Shown here piece by piece: positions 29,194 to 38,529 of a stretch of DNA of 64,000 nt (its first letter is position 1; each line of letters opens with the position of its first letter). Made by a program: the position numbers and the translations under genes. Origin of the DNA: Rhodoligotrophos appendicifer (GTDB taxonomy: Bacteria > Pseudomonadota > Alphaproteobacteria > Rhizobiales > Im1). The notes beneath the pieces were generated by a model. The model ran no database searches. It had not been told where the DNA came from and saw only the letters and a list, made by a program, of their open reading frames with translations. Location: NCBI RefSeq assembly GCF_007474605.1, contig NZ_VHKL01000002.1, forward strand, positions 372,001 to 436,000. The letters are read 5' to 3'.

Positions 29194-31242
29194 ATGAGCC
29201 AGTATGATCCCCTGTTCGAGCCCTTGCAGCTCAAGGGGCTGACGATCCGCAACCGCTTCCTCTCGACCAGCCACTCGCCGGGTCTGGCGGTCGGAGGCGA
29301 CATCACGGACCGGTATATCCGATATCAGGCCGAAAAAGCCAAAGGCGGGGTCGGGCTCACGCAATTCGGCGGGGCAACGGCGCCGTCGACGGAGAATTCC
29401 TTCCACTACGGGCAGATCAACGGCTCCGTCGATGCCGTCATTCCTCAATATCGGAGAATGGCCGCCGCCATCCACGAGCATGGCGCCCACTGCACGGTTC
29501 AGCTGACCCATGGAGGTCGACGGGAGCGGTGGGACGTGGCGAACTGGCTGCCGACCTTTTCCTCCTCGCCGCTGCGCGAGATCATCCATGGGTCGTTCCC
29601 CGTGATCATGGAAGATCACGACATTCGGCGCGTGGTCCGGGATTTCGCTTCGGCCGCCGTGCGGGCGCGCGAGGGTGATCTCGATGGGGTGGAGATCTCG
29701 TGCCAGAGCGCGACCTTGATCGAGCAATTCTGGTCGCCCGCCATGAACCAGCGCACGGATGGCTATGGCGGCTCGCTGGCCAACCGGATGCGTCTGGGGC
29801 TTGAGATTCTCAACGCCGTGCGGAGCGCCGTGGGAGATGATTATGTCGTCGGCATCCGCATGCCGGGCGATGAAATGCTCAAGGGTGGTCTGACGCAGGA
29901 CGACTGTCTGGAGATCGCCAAGACCTATGCCGCCAGCGGCCTCATCGACTTCATCAGCGTGGTCGGCGCCCAAGGCGTCGACTATCAGTCGGAGGCGAGG
30001 ATCTGGCCCACCATGTGGGTCCCATCGGCGGCGTATCTGCCGATCGCGAAAGTCATCCGCGACGAAGTCTCCAGCTATGTGAAGATCTTCCATGCGACCC
30101 GCATGACCGATGCGGCCACGGCGGCACATGCCTTGAAGGGCGGCTATGTGGACATGGTCGGAATGACGCGTGCGTTCCTGGCAGATCCGCACCACGTCAA
30201 CAAGCTGAAGGCCGGAGACGAGGAGAGCATCCGCCCCTGCGTCGGGGCCGGATATTGCGTGGACCGGGTCATCACCGGTCATGACGCCGTCTGCGCGCAT
30301 AATGTGGCGACCACGCGGGAGGCCACGATTCCGCAGGTGATCTCCAGGAGCCCGGGCCCCAAAAAGCGGGTGGTCGTCGTGGGAGGCGGGCCTGCGGGCA
30401 TGGAGGCTGCGAGGATCGCCGCGCGCCGCGGTCATCACGTCATTCTCTTCGAGGCAGCCCCGGCCCTGGGCGGGCAGCTCCTTCTGGCGGCCAAGGCGAC
30501 CTGGAAGCGCGACATGTCCGGCATTACCACGTGGCTCGCGCGACAGATGGAGGTGCTCGACGTCGATGTCCGCCTGAACGCGTATGCCAGCGAAGAGGAC
30601 GTGCTGGCGGAAAACCCCGATGTGGTCATCGCCGCAACCGGCGGCGTGCCCCATGTCGGCTCCTTCGAGGGCGCGGAACTGGCGACTTCCAGCTGGGACA
30701 TTCTCTCCGGACAAGCCTCCTGTGCAGCCGAAATCCTCCTGTTCGACGAGAGCGGCTCAGTCCCCGGATTGTCCTGTGCCGAGTTTGCAGCCGCGCAGGG
30801 CTCGAAGGTCCATCTGGCCACTCCGGACCGGGAGGTCGGCCGTGAACTCGGAGGCACCAATCTCGGCGCCCATTTGACGGAACTCTACAAGAAGAACGTT
30901 CACATCATCACCGATACGCGGCTCACGAGGATTTCCCGGTCGGGGAACCGTTTGCTCGCGGTGCTCACCAACACCTATAGCGGTCACGAGACCCCGCTTA
31001 TGGTCGATCAGGTGATCGGCGAGAATGGCACTCTTCCCAATGACGAGCTGTATTTCACGCTGAAACCGCTGTCGGGCAATCTGGGAGAGGTGGATTTGGG
31101 CGCGCTGGCGGCCGCACGTCCCCAAGACATCAGAAACAACGAGGCCGGGCGCTTCAGTCTGTTCAGAGTGGGGGATGCCTGGGCGTCGCGGAACCTGCAT
31201 GCCTCCATGCTCGATGCCGCGCGCATCGCGCATCCTCTGTAA
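29194..31242 (+). CDS. NADH:flavin oxidoreductase, DgcA/trimethylamine dehydrogenase-like
   Basis: A 682-residue enzyme with an N-terminal old-yellow-enzyme TIM barrel (FMN), an iron-sulfur segment, and a C-terminal nucleotide-binding half (RVVVVGGGPAGMEAARIA). This is the plan of trimethylamine/dimethylamine dehydrogenases, dienoyl-CoA reductases and DgcA, the dimethylglycine demethylase subunit of pseudomonads. The cluster region has C349, C355 and C367, but the position of the usual second cysteine is Ala352 (C-V-G-A-G-Y-C). No DgcB-type partner is adjacent. Together with the GcvT-fused dehydrogenases it suggests oxidative N-demethylation. The fold is certain, the substrate is inferred. 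Confidence 0.87.
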   Translation: MSQYDPLFEPLQLKGLTIRNRFLSTSHSPGLAVGGDITDRYIRYQAEKAKGGVGLTQFGGATAPSTENSFHYGQINGSVDAVIPQYRRMAAAIHEHGAHCTVQLTHGGRRERWDVANWLPTFSSSPLREIIHGSFPVIMEDHDIRRVVRDFASAAVRAREGDLDGVEISCQSATLIEQFWSPAMNQRTDGYGGSLANRMRLGLEILNAVRSAVGDDYVVGIRMPGDEMLKGGLTQDDCLEIAKTYAASGLIDFISVVGAQGVDYQSEARIWPTMWVPSAAYLPIAKVIRDEVSSYVKIFHATRMTDAATAAHALKGGYVDMVGMTRAFLADPHHVNKLKAGDEESIRPCVGAGYCVDRVITGHDAVCAHNVATTREATIPQVISRSPGPKKRVVVVGGGPAGMEAARIAARRGHHVILFEAAPALGGQLLLAAKATWKRDMSGITTWLARQMEVLDVDVRLNAYASEEDVLAENPDVVIAATGGVPHVGSFEGAELATSSWDILSGQASCAAEILLFDESGSVPGLSCAEFAAAQGSKVHLATPDREVGRELGGTNLGAHLTELYKKNVHIITDTRLTRISRSGNRLLAVLTNTYSGHETPLMVDQVIGENGTLPNDELYFTLKPLSGNLGEVDLGALAAARPQDIRNNEAGRFSLFRVGDAWASRNLHASMLDAARIAHPL

Positions 31243-31269
31243 AGGCTCAGTCCCGGTTCCGTGCGCCGG

Positions 31270-32106
31270 TCACCCCAGCTCGAGGGTGGTGATGGCAAAC
31301 AGGTGATCCGGGTTTCGGAGACCGGGCGGGGTGCCATGATACATCCGCGTGGTCTGGAAGCCCGTGGTGAAGCCCATCGCCAAGAGTTGATCGCGCAGGG
31401 CCCGGGCAGAGTCCGGAATGTCCAGATGGAGTTGGGGATCGCCGGCCGCGCGCGACAGGGCGGACAGAAGCAGGAAGGCCTTTTCCGGCGTCGGTGCACA
31501 AAGGGGACCCAGCTTCCAGCCCTCTCGGCACTGCCTGGCAACGCCATAGCCGGTCACCCGCTCCCGATCGGTCACGGCCAAAGCGAGATGCGAGGGGCTG
31601 AGCCAATGCTCGAGGAATTCGCGCCTCTCCGCCGGAAAGATGCTGCGATCGAGGCGGATCAAGTCCTCGATCATGGCGGGGGTCACGGGCCGCACCGCCT
31701 CTGTCGGCTCTGTGCCCTGGAGATGACCGCTCAGGCGCTCCGTGCCGTAGGCTGCCTCGAAGCCGAGTGCTGCATAATCCGACAGCCTGGCCGGGACGGC
31801 ATCCAGGCCGATCGTGCGCCCTTTGAGCCTGTTCATGGCCGCTTCCCAGACGGACTTGCCATGGCCTTCACCCCGCCGATCCGGGCGCGTGATGAACAGC
31901 CCCAGGAACCCGTAGTGGCCGCCATAGGCCACGGCAGACACGCCGGAGACCATCTCGCCTCCGACGAAGGCGCCGATAAATCCTTCAGGACCAGTCACGT
32001 AGAATTTGGCGGGGTCTTGAAGCCCCGGGTTCCAACCTTCCGCCGCGGCCCAGCTGATCAGCAGTTCGACCTCAGGCAGGCTCAGGGCTCGAACAACACG
32101 TTGCAC
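31270..32106 (-). CDS. GNAT family N-acetyltransferase
   Basis: A 278-residue acetyltransferase. The first half has the acetyl-CoA motif FITRPDRRGEGHGKSVWEAA (motif A, R-x-x-G-x-G/A-like), and the second half looks like the C-terminal domain found in YitH-type GNAT proteins. GTG 32106 is chosen because GAGGA lies five bases upstream; a TTG at 32151 would add 15 unconserved residues. The acceptor substrate is unknown. The gene is convergent with the DgcA-like gene and separated from it by only 27 bases. Confidence 0.85.
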   Translation of the reverse strand: MQRVVRALSLPEVELLISWAAAEGWNPGLQDPAKFYVTGPEGFIGAFVGGEMVSGVSAVAYGGHYGFLGLFITRPDRRGEGHGKSVWEAAMNRLKGRTIGLDAVPARLSDYAALGFEAAYGTERLSGHLQGTEPTEAVRPVTPAMIEDLIRLDRSIFPAERREFLEHWLSPSHLALAVTDRERVTGYGVARQCREGWKLGPLCAPTPEKAFLLLSALSRAAGDPQLHLDIPDSARALRDQLLAMGFTTGFQTTRMYHGTPPGLRNPDHLFAITTLELG

Positions 32107-32310
32107 GCTTGTCCTCGGGTGGCGTTCCGCGGGATCTGAACCTAAATCCAAACACTGCGACTGACCAGCTTTCGTCTGTATCCCTCGAGTCGACGTCTCC
32201 GCGCGGCTGTCGCCTTAGGATCGATGCAGCCAAACCGGGGGGGATCGTGTTAGGCTCTCATGAGCATTTTCGCATCTGACGCCAGCGCAGGCCAGGGCCT
32301 CCGGAGACGC

Positions 32311-32670
32311 ATGAAACTGACCGCCGGACTCCTTGTTTTCTCCGCTCTCGCCATCTCACCGGCCCGCGCCGACATCGCCGGCGACATCGCCGAGGCTGCA
32401 AAGAAGTGCTGGGTGCCGCCTGCCGGAGCCGCGGAAAGGCAAATCGAGGTGGCGTTCGACATCAGCCTCGACGAGGCGGGCGCCATAACCGGGCTGACCC
32501 TGGTGACGTTCAGACCTGGTGGAGAGATCGGCCGATCCACAGCTCGGACGGCCGCCGAAGCGTTGCAGGACTGCGCGCCCTATGCGGTCGGCCGGGACAG
32601 GACCGTCCGCATCTGGATGCGGACCGAGCCTTCGAGAATCCTCAATCGGATCGGGGGCGGGGATTCCTGA
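32311..32670 (+). CDS. Small secreted protein with TolA/TonB C-terminal-like domain
   Basis: A 119-residue protein with a clear signal peptide (MKLTAGLLVFSALAISPARA), so it is periplasmic. The mature part, with AKKCWVPPAG followed by a beta-strand run (QIEVAFDISLDEAGAITGL) and later an Ala-rich helix and CAPYAVG, resembles the C-terminal domain of TolA/TonB proteins, but the membrane anchor and long helix of TolA are absent. ATG 32311 (GGAG four bases upstream) is preferred over ATG 32260 because the signal peptide begins there. Function unknown. Confidence 0.6.
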   Translation: MKLTAGLLVFSALAISPARADIAGDIAEAAKKCWVPPAGAAERQIEVAFDISLDEAGAITGLTLVTFRPGGEIGRSTARTAAEALQDCAPYAVGRDRTVRIWMRTEPSRILNRIGGGDS

Positions 32671-32794
32671 CACCACGGCGCCGCTGGTTCACGCCGACCG
32701 TGGCAGCCGGATCCGATCCGCGACGGCCCGAGATCGATGTGATGGACGACGATTCCTCTCCGGGGGAAGACCAAACGAACCCAGCGGGTAAGAA

Positions 32795-32870
<76 letters not shown>

Positions 32871-33002
32871 TCAGGAAGGGCCTGCTGTCTAGCAAAGGTA
32901 TCCAGATCTGTCCAGAGCGTTACGCGGGGTCGAGGGTCGGCCCCGAAGTGGACACCAAAGAGAGCGAGGGAAATGGGTCCGTCTTCCCAGGCGTCGATCC
33001 CG

Positions 33003-33836
33003 TCATCCGTCGTCGTCCTCGCGCGATAGAAATGCGTTCAGTCGTTCGAGCAGGCGTTGCGGGGCTTCGAGCTGAGGCAAGTGCCCGACACCGGGCAGCG
33101 TTTCGAAGGAGGATCGAGGGATCAGTCCATGAAGCGCTCTGCCGCGTTCCAGCGGGATCCACGGATCGTCTTCCCCCCAGAGTATCCGCACCGGGCAGCG
33201 AATAGTCCCGAACAGCGGCTCGATCTCGGCGGTATAATTTTCATCGGCTTGCTCGAATTGCCGATAGAAGCTGCCCCGTCCCGCATCGGAAAGCCATGGC
33301 TCGACCAGCGTCGCAAGATCACAGGGATCGATGTTGTTGACGATCGCCCCCTTCATGTAAGCCTCCACGACCGCCCTGTGGATGTGCGTCGGCAGGCCCT
33401 GAAAGGCATCAACATGGCGGCCGACATGATCGAAGAACTCCGATCCCCAAGGGCGCAAGGCGACAACATTCATGAGAACATATCGCTTGAACTCGCAGCC
33501 ATGCAGCACATGCGCTCGTAGCGTCATCGCGCCCCCAAAGTCATGGGCCAAGACCCTTGGCTGCTGCAGTTTCCAATAGACAAGCATCTCGGCGAATACC
33601 CGACCCTGCACGTCGAGCGACGTTCGCTGTGCGGCGGATTTCTCGGAGCGCCCGTATCCCGGCATGTCGTACCAATGCACATGATAATGCCGTGCAAGCT
33701 CCGGAATGATCCGATGCCATGAGAATGAAAACCATGGCCATCCATGGGCGAGCACGAGGGCAGGCCCGCTGCCCCGTCGACCCGCGGCAACTGCGCCTGC
33801 AGATGTTGCCACGGTCTCGTCGAGTGTCCACGACAT
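33003..33836 (-). CDS. Alpha/beta hydrolase with Asp nucleophile (haloacetate dehalogenase/epoxide hydrolase-like)
   Basis: A 277-residue alpha/beta hydrolase. The oxyanion segment is HGWPWFSFSW and the nucleophile elbow reads AHD99FGGAM, with Asp instead of Ser, as in haloalkane/haloacetate dehalogenases and epoxide hydrolases. The acid region WGEDDPWIP and the base in GVGHLPQLEAP complete the triad. ATG 33836 has AAGGAG nine bases upstream; an in-frame start at 33869 lacks such support. A decayed relative lies about 1 kb to the right. The substrate is unknown. Confidence 0.85.
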   Translation of the reverse strand: MSWTLDETVATSAGAVAAGRRGSGPALVLAHGWPWFSFSWHRIIPELARHYHVHWYDMPGYGRSEKSAAQRTSLDVQGRVFAEMLVYWKLQQPRVLAHDFGGAMTLRAHVLHGCEFKRYVLMNVVALRPWGSEFFDHVGRHVDAFQGLPTHIHRAVVEAYMKGAIVNNIDPCDLATLVEPWLSDAGRGSFYRQFEQADENYTAEIEPLFGTIRCPVRILWGEDDPWIPLERGRALHGLIPRSSFETLPGVGHLPQLEAPQRLLERLNAFLSREDDDG

Positions 33837-34065
33837 CACATCATTCTCCTTCGCGTGCGAGCCCTTCACTCAAAGCCAGAAGACGAAATGAGTTCAGTCT
33901 ATCGGCGTCGAACAGCTTGGGCATCCCGTTTAGGTGATGAGTTCCGGGTCCCCATGTTCCGATGCTCTGGAACAGCCGAGCAGTCTCCCATGTTGCCGGT
34001 CTCGCGCGGCTTGCTATAAAGCGCGCAGTGTATCGCTGCTCGCAACGGATCGTGCCGAGTTCCTC

Positions 34066-34743
34066 ATGAAGCCTTGGGTTCAACTGGACGCCGCGACTGT
34101 CCCAGGCGGAGCAACGCGGTTGCGCCTCATGCAGAGAGGCGACGAGTTCTCGATCATGCTGGGCTCGAACGAGCTCATGAACAGCCGCCTCAGCGGCTCC
34201 GAACAAGCCCTGGCCGATCTTGCCTCCCAGCGGATGGCGGCGAAAGCTCGTCCAACGGTGCTCATCGGCGGGCTCGGAATGGGCTTTACGCTTCGCGCGG
34301 GCCTAAGGTGCTTCGGTCCAGAGGCCGAGATCATCGTGGCGGAGATCGTGCCCGAGGTCATCGCCTGGGCACATGGACCGCTCGCTCCCATGTTCGAGGG
34401 CTGCCTCGACGACCCCAGGGTCCGTATCGTCACTGGCGATGTCGGACACCTCATCTCCGCCAACAGGCTCGCCTATGACGCGATCCTGCTGGACGTGGAC
34501 AATGGCCCGGAAGGGATCAGTCGAGAGCAGAACAGCGGGCTTTATGACATATCCGGGCTGAAGCGGGCCTGGTCGGCGTTGCGACCCGCGGGCGTCCTGA
34601 CCGTGTGGTCCTCAGGTCCCAGCCCCGATTTCACGCGCCGCCTCAGAAGGGGCGGGTTCTCGGTCGAGGAGGTCAAAGTCAGAGCCAGGGCGAATGGCCG
34701 GGGCGCCCGCCATGTCATCTGGGTCGCGACCAAGGCTGGGTGA
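34066..34743 (+). CDS. Spermidine synthase-like methyltransferase-fold protein
   Basis: A 225-residue protein of the spermidine synthase/SpeE-like family. It has a glycine-rich nucleotide motif VLIGGLGMGFTLRAGL, an acidic strand end IIVAEIVPEVIAWA, RIVTGDVG and YDAILLDVDNGPEG, which map onto the S-adenosyl ligand site of polyamine synthases and class I methyltransferases. It is shorter than true SpeE (usually about 280-300 residues). ATG 34066 is the best supported start, though its ribosome binding site is weak. Whether it makes polyamines is uncertain. Confidence 0.75.
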   Translation: MKPWVQLDAATVPGGATRLRLMQRGDEFSIMLGSNELMNSRLSGSEQALADLASQRMAAKARPTVLIGGLGMGFTLRAGLRCFGPEAEIIVAEIVPEVIAWAHGPLAPMFEGCLDDPRVRIVTGDVGHLISANRLAYDAILLDVDNGPEGISREQNSGLYDISGLKRAWSALRPAGVLTVWSSGPSPDFTRRLRRGGFSVEEVKVRARANGRGARHVIWVATKAG

Positions 34744-34795
34744 CCGGCCCCGCCGGATGACCGGCGGATTGCATCGGGCTGGGGTCGCTTCCCGA

Positions 34796-35045
34796 TCAGC
34801 GGTCGGTCAGGTTTCGATCCAGGAACGACCGGATGAGCGGAGCCATCTCGTCGAGCTTGTCCTCCAGCGCAAAATGCCGGTATCGAGCAGCGTCAGCTCG
34901 GCATCAGGAAGATCGCGCAAATAGGGGTGTGCCCCTTCCTCGGGGAAGATCGTGTCGTTCTTTCCCCCGCACACAATCAGCGTTGGCGGCTTGCGATCGC
35001 GGAAATATGCTTGGAATTGCGGATAGAGCGGCACATTGGTGGGCA
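34796..35045 (-). pseudogene. Remnant of an alpha/beta hydrolase, 3' part only, frameshifted
   Basis: On the minus strand the segment encodes [19 protein letters not shown], then WGKNDPIFP-like [13 protein letters not shown], the acid-loop region of haloalkane dehalogenase-type hydrolases. The catalytic-His segment appears only after changing frame: inserting one C in the GGCATT at about 34876-34882 (minus-strand sense) restores [20 protein letters not shown] and a stop at 34796-34798. Roughly the first 200 residues are missing, with homology ending near 35045. This is a truncated, frameshifted pseudogene. It explains most of the 427-base gap between the SpeE-like and PPOX-like genes. Confidence 0.75.
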
Positions 35046-35170
35046 CTCGTAAAAGAGATCGAGTCCTGAGGTGAGCGTCGCTGGCGCTGGGCCGCGTCGC
35101 CGCAGTTCCCGCCACACGGGACGTCGTTTTGGCCTGACTGGGATGGATCCGCTTACCCCTGGGAGTTCCC

Positions 35171-35794
35171 ATGCCGCACAGCTTTCTCGATATTGCCGTC
35201 ACACCGAGCGTCCGCGCCGCTCAGGCCGAGATGGGCGTGGACCATCTTTGGGCAGAGTTCAAAGGCAAGGCAAGTTTCGACCGCTTCAGGGAGAGGGAGG
35301 AGGCCTTCATCTCGACCCGCGACAGCTTCTACATGGCGTCCGTCTCCGAAACGGGCTGGCCTTATGTTCAACATCGCGGGGGTCCGCTGGGGTTCTTGAA
35401 AGTGATCGATGATCGCACGCTGGCCTTCGCCGATTATCGCGGCAATCTCCAATATATCAGCACCGGCAACCTTGCTGCCGACGGCCGAGTCTGCCTGTTC
35501 CTCATGGACTACCCACGCCGCGCGCGGCTCAAGATCTATGCCCATGCGGAAATCCTGGCCCTCGACGCCGATGCGGCTTTGACCGAAAGCGTCACCATGC
35601 CGGGCTATGGCGCGAAGATGGAGCGCATCTTTCGGCTGTCTCTGGATGCCTTCGACTGGAATTGCCCGCAGCACATCACGCCGCGCTTCACCGAGCAGGA
35701 GGTCTCCAATGCTGTGCAGCCGCTGCGCGACCGGCTGGCGCAACTCGAAGCGGAGAATGCCGACCTCCGCGCGCTTGTCGAACGTCTTAAGTGA
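35171..35794 (+). CDS. Pyridoxamine 5'-phosphate oxidase family protein
   Basis: A 207-residue protein with a split-barrel flavin-binding fold: [39 protein letters not shown] and [21 protein letters not shown] are typical of PPOX-like proteins with FMN. A C-terminal helix rich in Leu/Glu ([22 protein letters not shown]) looks like a short coiled coil, possibly for dimerisation. GGAG lies five bases upstream of ATG 35171. It is not the PdxH enzyme itself, and its oxidoreductase substrate is unknown. Confidence 0.85.
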   Translation: MPHSFLDIAVTPSVRAAQAEMGVDHLWAEFKGKASFDRFREREEAFISTRDSFYMASVSETGWPYVQHRGGPLGFLKVIDDRTLAFADYRGNLQYISTGNLAADGRVCLFLMDYPRRARLKIYAHAEILALDADAALTESVTMPGYGAKMERIFRLSLDAFDWNCPQHITPRFTEQEVSNAVQPLRDRLAQLEAENADLRALVERLK

Positions 35795-35837
35795 CTGACG
35801 TCTTCAGTCGCGGCATTGCCGTCGAACGCCAGAATGT

Positions 35838-36887
35838 TCATCGGGGGTTGGCGCTGGGAACGGGATGGCGCCGCGGCCAAAACAGGGCGGCGGCGCACAA
35901 GGCATAGGTGATCGCGAAGAGAACGTAGGCGATGCGGGTGGAGAAGGATTCCGCCGCAGTGCCGGGCAGGGGCGAAACGCCGAGTCCGAAGAGGATCAGG
36001 AAGATCGTGAGCGCGCCGGCATAGACCTTGCCCGTTTTCTCATGAGCCGCAGCACTCCCCCCGAAGAGGAGCCCGACCACCAGAACGATCAGGAACAACC
36101 ACCAGAGCGTCGGGTCCAGGGAAAGCACGACATAAGCGAAAGAGGCGACGATGCCGCCGAACAGATTGACGATGACTAGGCCCAGGGCCGTCCGCCCGCT
36201 GGTCGCCAGATCGAGTTGCCCCAAGAGCGAGGCGACGGTGATCGGGATGACGATAGCCGTCGACAGCCTGCTGTCGACGAGGCACAGGACCAGGGCGCCG
36301 AGCAGGATGAAGGCGCTGGCGACCGCGCGCCATGGTGTCGCCAGCGCGACCGGCGCAGCGGTCGTGGGCGCGGACGATCCTGCAGGATCGGGGAAGGCGG
36401 CATGGGCGAGCCAGGACAGAATGGCGCCTGTGATCACGGCCTTCACGAGAATGAGGATGATGGATCCCCCCAGGTCGCGCTGAAGGATGCCGAGCAGAGG
36501 AACGATGATCGCCATGACGAGCACGAGAAATACGGCCGCGCCACCGCGGTTGGCTCCCTGCATGAGGAAGCACGTAAAGAAGAGGAGCCACAGCAGCGGG
36601 AGGAGCGCCAGCGGGCGGTCGCCCAACAGGCCTGTCGCCACCGCCAATGCCTGGCCCACCACCATGATCAGGACGACCATGCCCAGTGCCTGGGAGAGAG
36701 CCAATGGTCGCCGATCCGCGGTCAGAAACTGGGCGGCGAACAGGGGCGCGAGGAACGGCATCACCTCTCCCGATGCCAGCGACCAGGCAAAGCCGACCGA
36801 CACGGCCAGAGCGATGCGCAGGCCCTGGCGTCTGGCGCTTGTGAGGTCTATGGCCGCTGATGGTGCAAAGATGCGTTCAGCTGACAT
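35838..36887 (-). CDS. DUF2955/FUSC-type inner membrane protein
   Basis: A 349-residue integral membrane protein with roughly ten hydrophobic helices and a short central cytoplasmic stretch. It resembles the DUF2955 branch of the fusaric-acid-resistance (aromatic acid exporter) family. Its start overlaps the end of the HlyD-type gene by 11 bases, so the pair is one efflux unit: the HlyD protein as periplasmic adaptor and this protein as inner-membrane component. The exported compound is unknown. Confidence 0.82.
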   Translation of the reverse strand: MSAERIFAPSAAIDLTSARRQGLRIALAVSVGFAWSLASGEVMPFLAPLFAAQFLTADRRPLALSQALGMVVLIMVVGQALAVATGLLGDRPLALLPLLWLLFFTCFLMQGANRGGAAVFLVLVMAIIVPLLGILQRDLGGSIILILVKAVITGAILSWLAHAAFPDPAGSSAPTTAAPVALATPWRAVASAFILLGALVLCLVDSRLSTAIVIPITVASLLGQLDLATSGRTALGLVIVNLFGGIVASFAYVVLSLDPTLWWLFLIVLVVGLLFGGSAAAHEKTGKVYAGALTIFLILFGLGVSPLPGTAAESFSTRIAYVLFAITYALCAAALFWPRRHPVPSANPR

Positions 36888-38001
36888 AGGTCAGTAGGGC
36901 GATCAGCCGCTCCCAAAAGGCACCGAGCGCGTTCATCACCGGATTGTCTCCGGTATAGATGACGACATTGGCCTGAGAGCCGTAGCGAAGACCCGGGGGG
37001 CGCGCATCCTCGAAGGTCAGCCGCACCGGGAAACGCTGCGGCTCCCGGACCCAGCCGCTCTGATTGCGGATTGTCGGCAGCGCGGAGTTCGTGTCGGTGC
37101 TCTGAGCGACACCCCAACCGACACTCTCGACGCGTGCCGGGAACACCCTGCCGGGCAATGTGTCGAAGACAACCTCCGCCGGATTGCCCGGCTTGACGTA
37201 TTCGAGACTGTTTTCCTTGAACGCGGCCGCGATCCAGATCGTCCCGGCATCAATGAAGGTCAAAGCCGGCTGGCCGGCGCTGACGACCTGCCCAATCGCC
37301 AGCTGCAGATTGGTCACCACCCCATCCGAGGGCGCAATCACGGTGGTCCGCAGCAGATTGAGCCGAGCCTGCTCCAGCGCAGCAAGGGCCTGCTTGAGCT
37401 GGGGATTGTCCTGCCCTGCCGGGCCGAGTTCCTGGCGCGCACGCTCGAGATCCGCTTCAGCGCGCGTGACCGTCGCCTCGGAAGACTGCAGGGCTGCCGT
37501 GGCCTGATCATACCGGGCGCGCGCGTAGATGCCTTTGTCGACGAGTTGAAGGACGCGCTGAGCCTGTTCGCGGACGTTGTCCCGGTTGGCGCGAGCTTCA
37601 ACGAGCTTTGCCTGGGCTGCGTCAACTGCGGCGGTGTTCGCGCCGATCCCCTGGCCGCTTTGCTCCAGCTTCGCCTCGGCGTCGGCGACTGCGATCTGGT
37701 AGGGCTGGGGGTCGATGCGGAACAGCATTTGACCCATCGGTGCGCGCGCATTGTCGGCAACACCGATCTCGATCACCCGACCGCTGACCTCCGAGGCCAT
37801 GGGCACGATGTAAGCCTGCACGACGGCCTGGGAGGACGACGGCGTGATGCGCTCCATGGCGACGGATATCGCAAACAAGACAATCGACAGCAAAACCACG
37901 ATCAGGGCGATGCGGCGCAGCGGGTTCGATGGGGCGGGATCGGTGCGCTCCGTCACGGGTCGTGGAGCGGGTTCCGAATCCAGAGCCGATGCTTCGGACA
38001 T
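36877..38001 (-). CDS. HlyD/EmrA-family efflux periplasmic adaptor subunit
   Basis: A 374-residue membrane fusion protein: an N-terminal cytoplasmic tail, one membrane helix (about residues 28-48), a biotinyl-lipoyl-like strand pair around a long alpha-helical hairpin (about 95-210, Gln/Ala/Arg rich), then a beta-barrel (GQPALTFIDAGTIWIAAAFKENSLEYVKPG). It links an inner-membrane pump to an outer-membrane channel. ATG 38001 has AGGA upstream. It lies between a small membrane protein gene and the DUF2955 gene, all leftward. Confidence 0.9.
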   Translation of the reverse strand: MSEASALDSEPAPRPVTERTDPAPSNPLRRIALIVVLLSIVLFAISVAMERITPSSSQAVVQAYIVPMASEVSGRVIEIGVADNARAPMGQMLFRIDPQPYQIAVADAEAKLEQSGQGIGANTAAVDAAQAKLVEARANRDNVREQAQRVLQLVDKGIYARARYDQATAALQSSEATVTRAEADLERARQELGPAGQDNPQLKQALAALEQARLNLLRTTVIAPSDGVVTNLQLAIGQVVSAGQPALTFIDAGTIWIAAAFKENSLEYVKPGNPAEVVFDTLPGRVFPARVESVGWGVAQSTDTNSALPTIRNQSGWVREPQRFPVRLTFEDARPPGLRYGSQANVVIYTGDNPVMNALGAFWERLIALLTYVS

Positions 38002-38010
38002 GTCTGCGTC

Positions 38011-38529
38011 CTAACGGGCGTCGGCGGTGTCGACGACCCGCGCGGTCCGGATGAACAGCGCCCGCATCTTCTCCCAGAAACTGGAGCCGAGGACGAAGAA
38101 GCTGGCGATCAGCATGACGTCACCGAGAAGCTGAAGCTGCCATAGATTGGGCCGCAGGCCTGGCCAGATGCTATCCACATACGGCTCCAAGAACGACGAG
38201 AGCAGCGGCAGGCAGAACATCACCAATCCGATGCGGTAGCGCAGCGGGCTGACGGTTTCAGGAGCCAGGCCCCCCACATACCCGAAGACGAGGCCCTTGA
38301 GCTGCTGGAACCCGGCCTTCCCCATGATCGCGATCACCGCGAGAAGCAGTATCTTGTTGGTGATGAACAAGCCGCCCGTCAGAGCCGCAATCGTGCTTCC
38401 CGGGAAATCCATGACGACGGCGAGAGGCAGCAGAAGCCACAAGGCGAAGGCGAGGATGAAGACGACGATCCCGAGCTTGAAACGCCAGCTCAAAGTCTCG
38501 ACGTCAGCTGCACCTCCGATTGAAGACAT
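38011..38529 (-). CDS. Small membrane protein of the efflux operon (transporter suffix domain-like)
   Basis: A 172-residue protein with about four hydrophobic helices (for example FKLGIVVFILAFALWLLLPLAVV and IGLVMFCLPLLSSFLEPYV). It resembles small proteins named transporter suffix domain-containing, which sit beside HlyD-type adaptor genes. ATG 38529 is chosen because AGGAG is seven bases upstream; the frame extends further but without support. It is the first gene of the three-gene leftward efflux operon, with nine bases to the HlyD start. Its precise role is not known. Confidence 0.7.
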   Translation of the reverse strand: MSSIGGAADVETLSWRFKLGIVVFILAFALWLLLPLAVVMDFPGSTIAALTGGLFITNKILLLAVIAIMGKAGFQQLKGLVFGYVGGLAPETVSPLRYRIGLVMFCLPLLSSFLEPYVDSIWPGLRPNLWQLQLLGDVMLIASFFVLGSSFWEKMRALFIRTARVVDTADAR

